From Eurosta solidaginis (taxonomy: Eukaryota; Arthropoda; Insecta; Diptera; Tephritidae), in NCBI RefSeq assembly GCF_040869045.1, contig NC_090324.1, forward strand, positions 191,330,028-191,394,027: a stretch of 64,000 bases of DNA. The letters are read 5' to 3'. Each line of letters begins with the position of its first letter. Position 1 is the first letter of the stretch. Under the pieces are notes generated by a model. The model saw only the letters and a list, made by a program, of their open reading frames with translations, was not told the DNA's origin and made no database searches. The translations under genes and the position numbers were made by a program. Below are positions 58,330 through 64,000 of the stretch, in pieces.

Positions 58330-59773
58330 TTTATTATGTTATTTATACCTGATGAGCTTCGGGATCTAAAATTAATTCGTTCACTTTCAAAAGATATTAG
58401 GTGTCTTCATCAAGTTCCTTCACGTTTTTAGTATACAGTTTTCTAATGCTGATTATGTAAGGACCTGAACTATAAAGAAGAGTATCAAATGCGTCCTCGT
58501 TTGTAGCGGATTTTCATCATTTTCTAGCATGATGTAAACGAAATTTTTTATAATCCTTATAACGGGATTTTTGTGCATCTCCGAAAGTTGACCAATAGGA
58601 AGTACTGCAAAATGCTTTATGATACTTTCTCCATGAATCAAAATTTTGTGATCAGAAGATGGCATGTAGTGTTATTCATAATTGCTCACATAGATCCTGG
58701 CAGTCTCCAAAGCATAACTGCCAAATTTTTCAGCATTTATCATTGAAAGAGCTTGCAGAATTATGTAAAGTCGTTTAATCAAATTTATATCCACTCCTGT
58801 AATTTCAGCAGAGCAGCATGCATTGTGAAAAATTCTTCTGGAAGTATTACCGTCATTAGTATTACCGCTTACTTGCCTTGGTTTGTCGATGATCCATTTT
58901 AGCTCTTCACGGAAACGCCTTTGTACCAGGGTTTTCTTCTCTTGCTTTAGTCGTTTCTTTTCTTCGCTTGTGACTCACCATGTTTGGGAAGACATATTAT
59001 AGGAAATATTTAAAATAATTTCCATACAACGAATTCAGGCGTGTAAAGTAGACAGTTCATATTAATAAGAATCTTCATTTTCAGGCCTAGCAGTCACTTT
59101 AGTCAAATCCTTCATTTGTTCCGTAGTACAATTATTGTGCTTTCGTTAAATCCAAGTCAATAAATACGCTCAATGTTTCTTCATCCGTAAATATTTTTGT
59201 CTGCCTTGCGTCTTCTATGAAATAAAAATATGCGTCTTCTATGAGACTCGAGAATAAGGTCTTATTTTCACTGTCAGCAAACCTTAATGTTTCCACAAGT
59301 TTTGCTTCTGTTCCTTTCCTATCGAACGTAACCATTGATGATATGCATTATAGACGTGTTCAAATTCACATTAATTAGGTGGCATTGTATTTTTTTCTTC
59401 TTTTACTGGATTCTGACAAATCTGGATACGCACGGTCTCCCACGTTTTCCAGACGAAGTAGATGATTTGGAGTCGGTTATAACGTCGTCAGATTTTGGTA
59501 AAGTTACTGAATATTCTGATTCTAACCAATTACTGTTTTTCATTAAAAATTTATCCTTTTCCGTGAAGCTTCTGCCCATCGTTTATTAAAAGTATGAATA
59601 ATATGTCTTTGAAAATCACTGAGGATGAAACATAAGTTGTCTTCAGATAGATGGTAAATTTCTTTTAAAACTGTTGATAATGCCTCCAATGATTTTCCTC
59701 CTTCGATATACGAAAGTATTATTTCACGTTTAAAACACTTGAAAGTACACATTTTGAAGGGACAACAAAACAC
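58330..59773 (-). pseudogene. Transib-like transposase remnants
   Basis: The N-terminal frame (59773-59543) begins MCTFKCFKREIILSYIEGGK and continues after a shift to KSDDVITDSKSSTSSGKRGR. 59335-59132 has SVFIDLDLTKAQ. The C-terminal part (about 58910-58380) reads NTNDGNTSRRIFHNACCSAE, ITGVDINLIKRLYIILQALS, YALETARIYVSNYE, MPSSDHKILIHGESIIKHFA, VLPIGQLSE, then after a shift SRYKDYKKFRLHHARK and ATNEDAFDTLLYSS. The GNTxRR...LPIGxLSE...RxKDxKKxR order corresponds to the C-terminal third of Transib/RAG1-type nucleases, with the last catalytic Glu expected in the SE segment. The segments that should hold the two catalytic Asp residues are missing near 59000. A 24-bp tandem duplication lies at 59211-59246. 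Confidence 0.68.
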
Positions 59774-59984
59774 GTAGTTATTTGTATTCCCAACAATTAC
59801 ACTTCTGTTAATTCATTAATATTTTGTTTTTTTATATACTAATGTAGTGCGTTGAAACAAAGGGTATTTTGGAAATTCCGTTATAATTGCTTCTAACCTC
59901 GTTAATTTCCTAGCTAAGGTGTACATTCATAAGTACTCCCTCAACAAAGTTTCGAGTTGTAGGTATATTAGGCAAAACTGCACT

Positions 59985-60245
59985 TAATGCTTTACTTTTT
60001 TATTGTTTAAAATAGGATTCAACGCTCATTGTCACACGGGAGAACTGGAATTTTTATTGATAAAAAATAGGTATTTTACATAGTAATAACATATTTCGCC
60101 CACTGAAATTGAAAAATTTAGGTAAAACTGCATTTAGTGTTTTTGTTATGATGTTTGAAAAGATAATGCTTTACTTTTTTTATTGTTTAAAGCTATATTC
60201 AACCCTCACAGTCACTCGAGAAAACTGGGATTTTTATTGAGAAGA
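59985..60245. repeat. Short direct repeat inside the Transib
   Basis: 59988-60060 and 60168-60240 share TGCTTTACTTTTTTATTGTTTAAA, then TTCAAC.CTCA, ACTGG and ATTTTTATTGA in the same order, at a 180-bp offset. They lie upstream of the transposase start on the minus strand and may be promoter-proximal or subterminal repeats of the element. Confidence 0.6.
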
Positions 60246-60647
60246 AAGAATCATTCAGCGCTGTTCTCTGGTGTGCAACTTGTTTATTAATATTTTCACA
60301 CACAACATGAGTACAAAAGAGGTAAGCTTCCTACTATCAATGAACAATTACAAAACTTACCGTATACTATTGATCTACACAGCAACATCTAAAACCCCAG
60401 TATATAGCGAGCGGTTTCCCGTTTTCTGACTTTTATCACATTTTTAATAGTTACCCGAAAATCGCAAATTTCCGCAGATTTTTTTTTATTTGGTTATGTT
60501 TATGGATAGCTAGGCTATAAATCAACAAAGAATGTAAAGCGTGGGTAAACCTGGGCAACTGTCAAAAGTCTCGATGAACTTTAAAAAAACTTTTTCACCA
60601 TATTTTATTTTGCAATTATTTTAAGGTAAACATAAACATAATACTAG

Positions 60648-61743
60648 GAAGTAAGAACGGGACTGTATTCGGCTGTGCCGAGGACTTCATACCTTTCATG
60701 AATGGGGCTGAACAATAATCTTATCCCGTTCGTAATCTCCAAATAATCAGATGTATAAGATAAGAAATATATAGTGAAGAGATGTACATACCTAAACGAT
60801 TTTTAAGATAAATATAAAATACAAAATGGCAGAAAACACCCTTATCTGAACGATCGGTTGTATGGGATATATATTATATATAGCTCCGATCAAATTTATT
60901 CTTACAGGAAATCTTCTATGATACATTAGAATATATATCACCAAGTTTCAGTTTTTATATTGGAAACTAAGGGAGAAATGGCCAAAAATTTTTCTATCTG
61001 ATCGATCGGTTGTATGGGATATGTATATACTATATACATATAGCTCCGATCAAAGTAATTTTTTCAGAAAATCTTTTATGATATATTAGAATAAATATCA
61101 CCAAGTTTAACGTTGGCTAAAAATCGTTCTATCTGAACGATCGATTGTATGGGATATATACTATATATAGCTCCGATCAAAGTGATTTTTTCAAAAATCT
61201 TCTATGATATATTAAAATATATATCACCGAGTTTCACTTTTCTACTTTCTAAATTAAGGGAGAAATGGCCAAAAATCTTTCTATCTGAACGATCGGTTGC
61301 ATGGGATATAACTATATATAGCTCCGACCAAAGTGATTTTTTCAGGATATCTTCTATGATATATTAGAATATATATCACCGAGATTGACGTTTATGCTTT
61401 CTAAATTGCGGCAGAAATGACCAAAATCGTCTTTTCTGAACGATCGGTTGTATGGGAGATATGTGTTATAGTGGTCCGATCCTACCGGATCCGACAAATG
61501 TCTAATATAATACAAAAATACATCCTTCTGCCAAATTTTATTGAGATATCTCAAAATTTGAGGGACTAGTTTGCGTTCAAACAGACAGACGGACGGACAG
61601 ACGGACATGGCTATATTAACTCAGTTCGTCGCCCTGATCAATTCGGTATACTTAATGGTGAGTCTATCTTCTACATTTCTCAACGCTACAATCATCGGAC
61701 CAATGTTAATATACCATTTCATATTCATGAAAGGTATAAAAAC
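60648..61743 (-). mobile_element. Second GTCC-type element with tandem array
   Basis: Read on the minus strand it starts TTTTTATACCTTTCATGAA, passes GCCATGTCCGTC and a short imperfect GTCC/GTCT tract (61608-61575), then 'GATATCTCAATAAAATTTGG', the same order as the element at 2340-5711 (TTTTTATACTCAG, GCCATGTCC, GTATCTTGATCAAATTTGG). The rest is a tandem array and an end GTCCTCGGCACAGCCG...GTTCTTACTTCC. No coding capacity was found. It is nested inside the Transib. Confidence 0.7.
60850..61560 (-). repeat. About 151-bp tandem array, five units
   Basis: Units marked by GATCGGTTGTATGGGA start at 60852, 61004, 61139, 61291 and 61442 (spacings 152, 135, 152, 151). Each contains a TATATA...TAGCTCCGATCA block and a GGGAGAAATGGCCAAAAAT block; the 61004-61139 unit lacks about 17 bp. 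The last unit is the most divergent. The repeat is unrelated in sequence to the 128-bp unit of the other GTCC element. Confidence 0.85.
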
Positions 61744-62058
61744 ATATTTTTTGGTTCATATTCTTCAAAAAACGAGGTTTCCAGAAATATATAATACATC
61801 ATACCTTTTCCTGTAACGTATAACATTAAAATGAATTTGAAAGTGATGAATGGAATGGGCTTAACATGGACGTCCGTCAAAACTTAAAGTGTGTGATATT
61901 GTAAAAAAAATCATTTCATATAATATGTATAATTTTTCGATATTATAGTCTAGTTTAGTCCTTAAACTATTGATTGAAATAAAAAAAGCATGCCAGTAGC
62001 GACATCGAAAAAACCATTTTTAATCAGCAATTGTTCTACGATTTTCCATAGTGGGGCG

Positions 62059-62900
62059 TTGCGAAGGTTCCGATCGTGGGGGGTGCATCTTACTGGTATG
62101 CCGACTGATCTCGAAAAATTGCCGACTATTTTTTATAGGTATAATAATGGATTAAAATTGAATTCATATGAGTGCGTATTCGAGGGTACTTAAGAATTTT
62201 AGCGTATTTGGAAAACTAAAAGGCTTCTTACACGATGTGGATTTGTTATATGTATATGCCACTTTTTACGTATGAAGAGCTGTTGAAACTAATTAATATA
62301 ACACAGATCTGTCATCACCATGTGGTATAGACAAAATTGTCTCCACTCTATACTGTATCTATTTTCCTTTTTCTTCTTCCGTTGAATTATAATAAAGGAG
62401 AACACATTGAATTTAGACCTGCGTTTCATTGCGACTTATATGGAATCCATCACAGCTTATGGGCCCAGCACGCTTCCACTGCGCGTAGGAAGTGCACATA
62501 AAGCCGCAACCGAAAAATTGAGTCTTTAAGTGTAATTCATAAAGCATAATCGTAAGTTGAAATTTTTTCTTCAGTATACACGTACTCATTTTAACCTTCG
62601 CACGTTGGCGCACACCATTTTCCTTATGCAAGCACCCGAGAGCCTTTGAAAGCTCATACCGTTTAACTGCGCACGCGCCAAAAATAAAGTTTCGTACACA
62701 TAGAAAAAGCTCACTCCTTCGCAAGAACAAAATCAATCGCCAAAAACATAGAGCAAATTGAAAGCTAATAGAAGTATACAGAAAAGTAGCACAGTTGTAC
62801 GACTGACACCCAACGAAAAGTTAAACAGAAGAAACAAAGATAATTACAAAGACATCATAGCAAACACAAAGTGAAGGTAAAAACATAGAAATAAAAAAGA
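62059..62900. other. Unassigned sequence right of the Transib
   Basis: No clear gene was found. It should be the continuation of the copia element or its flank, but translation of the minus strand shows no gag pattern. A moderately GC-rich stretch at 62420-62700 with an apparent 107-codon minus-strand frame has no recognisable motif. Confidence 0.35.
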
Positions 62901-63296
62901 AGAAAAATATGAAAAACTTGGCGAAAAACTAAGTGTTGAAGACATGATGGAGTTTTCGGACTAAGTCCGCCCCCTCCGTCTGGCAACACCCGGCCAGTGC
63001 GGCCAAGCGCAGGCAGTGCAGCTCAGCTGTGGCTTGCCAACCACCACCGCGCTCACTCCCAATTGTTTAGTTTACTTAAAACTACCCAACCACACGCATT
63101 GATCGTGCCCGCTCGTCCCAACGCAGTTTTTATTATATCGTCCGCCCGCCGTCGCGTCTTTTTTTTCAGTTTAATTTAATTATATTATTGTTATAAATTC
63201 TTTATATTTGTGAATATATACATAAATAGAATATCGACATATATGTGCCCTCTTTTACCTTTGAAAGGTGTTTAGTGCAGTGAGTAATTTTATACA
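62901..63296 (+). repeat. Probable end of a BEL-type 5' LTR
   Basis: It ends ...TTATACA immediately before a primer binding site, as in BEL-C at 23430. The LTR start is unknown; 62901 is only a placeholder. Contains a GC-rich segment (62965-63130) followed by an AT-rich stretch. Confidence 0.4.
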
Positions 63297-63310
63297 TGGT
63301 CCTTCGAGCC
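63297..63310 (+). promoter_or_regulatory. Primer binding site, tRNA-Tyr type
   Basis: TGGTCCTTCGAGCC is identical to the first 14 bases of the BEL-B primer binding site (minus strand 15726-15713). It directly follows the TTATACA LTR end. Confidence 0.6.
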
Positions 63311-64000
63311 TTTTGTGTCGAAAAGGCCAGCGACCAACAGCAAAAACCGAAAAATAACAAATTTTACATAAAAAGAAAAACGCGGATCGGTACGGACACC
63401 TTAACAAAAAAAAAACAAAGTGCTTAAATTTTAATATAAAACTAAGTGCTTAAATATAAATATACAAAAAGAGTGAAACGAAGAAAATTATAACAAAAAA
63501 TAGTGCACATACATAAATACATAATAAACTTAAACATACAAATGCAACACAAAAGTGAAAACAAAATCTGAAACAGGAAAGAAGTTTGTGAAAAAAAATA
63601 CTTAATTTAAGCAAACAACAAAAGTGTTAAAACTAAAATTATTTAAATAAAAAACAAATACATACATACATGATTTAATCACAAGAGGAAAAAGACACAT
63701 TAGGGTGAAGAAGGGAAAAAAAAAGTTTTGTGAAAAAAATATACATAATTTTGAGAAAAGGAAAATAAAATCCTTGGAAAAATACAATATTTGATAAAAA
63801 GTGAGATTTTTTGGAAAAAAAATAGCAAAAGAAAAGATAAATATGAAAATTTTTGGAAAAAATATATTAAATTTTTGCACGAAAACACAAAACACGGAAA
63901 ATATAAAAATATTAGAAAAAAAAACAGAAGATAAAGTAGAGAAAAAGTAAAGTGCTGAAAAAAAAGAAATTTGTTTAAAAACAAGTGAGGGAAAAATAGT
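63311..64000 (+). other. A-rich leader of a BEL-type element entering from the right edge
   Basis: This A-rich, ORF-free stretch has many 'gtgaaaa', 'aaagtgc' and 'ggaaaaa' motifs, resembling the BEL-C leader at 23447-25065. gag would lie beyond the window. Minus-strand Phe/Leu-rich frames here are artefacts of poly-A richness. Confidence 0.5.

Larger units (their letters stand above)
57961..62053 (-). mobile_element. Transib DNA transposon with 5-bp TSD GGGCG
   Basis: Ends are inverted: CACTATGGAAAAT at 57961-57973 and its complement ending at 62053. A second conserved block, CTGATTAAAAAT, follows after 12 bp at the left end and 13 bp at the right end. Target duplications GGGCG lie at 57956-57960 and 62054-62058. 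CACTATG fits the CACWATG start and the GC-rich 5-bp duplication known for Transib, the superfamily from which RAG1 derives. A decayed transposase is encoded on the minus strand. A GTCC-type element (60648-61743) is nested inside. Confidence 0.82.

Noticed and set aside
62413..62736. 107-aa minus-strand ORF right of the Transib
   Set aside because: No motif or supporting context; too weak to call a gene, though the region is slightly GC-richer than its surroundings.
63602..63984. Phe/Leu-rich minus-strand ORFs resembling membrane proteins
   Set aside because: Complement of an A-rich retroelement leader; composition alone explains them.

Overview
This window looks like repeat-dense nuclear DNA of a dipteran, most likely a tephritid-type fruit fly. 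This is inferred from the kinds of elements present (BEL/Pao, mdg1/412-like, Osvaldo-like, copia, RTE, jockey-group LINE, Transib) and from a broken copy of an insect-like dynactin p24 gene. I see no intact host gene, rRNA, tRNA or CRISPR. Almost everything is nested transposable elements, most with broken reading frames, so this is effectively an annotation of TE archaeology.

Layout. (1) 1-17712 is one very large palindrome. The left arm (1-7095) and right arm (about 7187-17712) are inverted copies of the 3' half of one BEL/Pao element ('BEL-A'), joined tail to tail inside their 3' LTRs. The right copy continues to its 5' LTR at 23094. Each arm was later hit by a different insertion: the left by a GTCC-microsatellite element carrying an array of about 15 copies of a 128-bp repeat (2340-5711), the right by a nearly complete second BEL element ('BEL-B', 9826-16241, TSD TGTTT, tRNA-Tyr-type primer binding site). 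Each arm therefore keeps the empty site of the other's insertion. (2) 23121-31450 is a third BEL ('BEL-C') whose reverse transcriptase runs in frame into the reverse transcriptase of a 412/mdg1-like gypsy element that ends in a 3' LTR. (3) 31451-36730 is a DNA element with long terminal inverted repeats, interrupted by a 5'-truncated RTE LINE with a 14-bp target duplication. (4) 37272-37801 is a solo LTR with a GTAT duplication.

(5) 38836-42298 is a dynactin subunit 3-like coding region with frameshifts, split by a jockey-group LINE; DRE and E-box promoter motifs lie upstream. (6) 43830-54740 is a gypsy integrase split by a 9.6-kb insertion with a 10-bp duplication. That insertion itself contains an Osvaldo-like gypsy element with unusually long LTRs (1.66 kb, TSD AATAT). 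(7) 55380-57960 is a degraded copia polyprotein, interrupted at its gag/protease region by a complete-ended Transib transposon (57961-62053, TSD GGGCG, ends CACTATG). The Transib contains a second GTCC-microsatellite element with its own tandem array. (8) The right edge holds the end of a further BEL-type LTR, a primer binding site and an A-rich leader.

The elements do not form a pathway. They record an insertion order: palindrome formation predates BEL-B and the first GTCC element; gypsy predates the 10-bp-TSD element, which predates Osvaldo; copia predates Transib. The best candidates for new biology are the LTR-LTR inverted BEL dimer, a basic accessory reading frame downstream of BEL-A pol, the in-frame BEL/412 RT chimera, the satellite-bearing GTCC elements, and a Transib whose bipartite ends recall recombination signal sequences.
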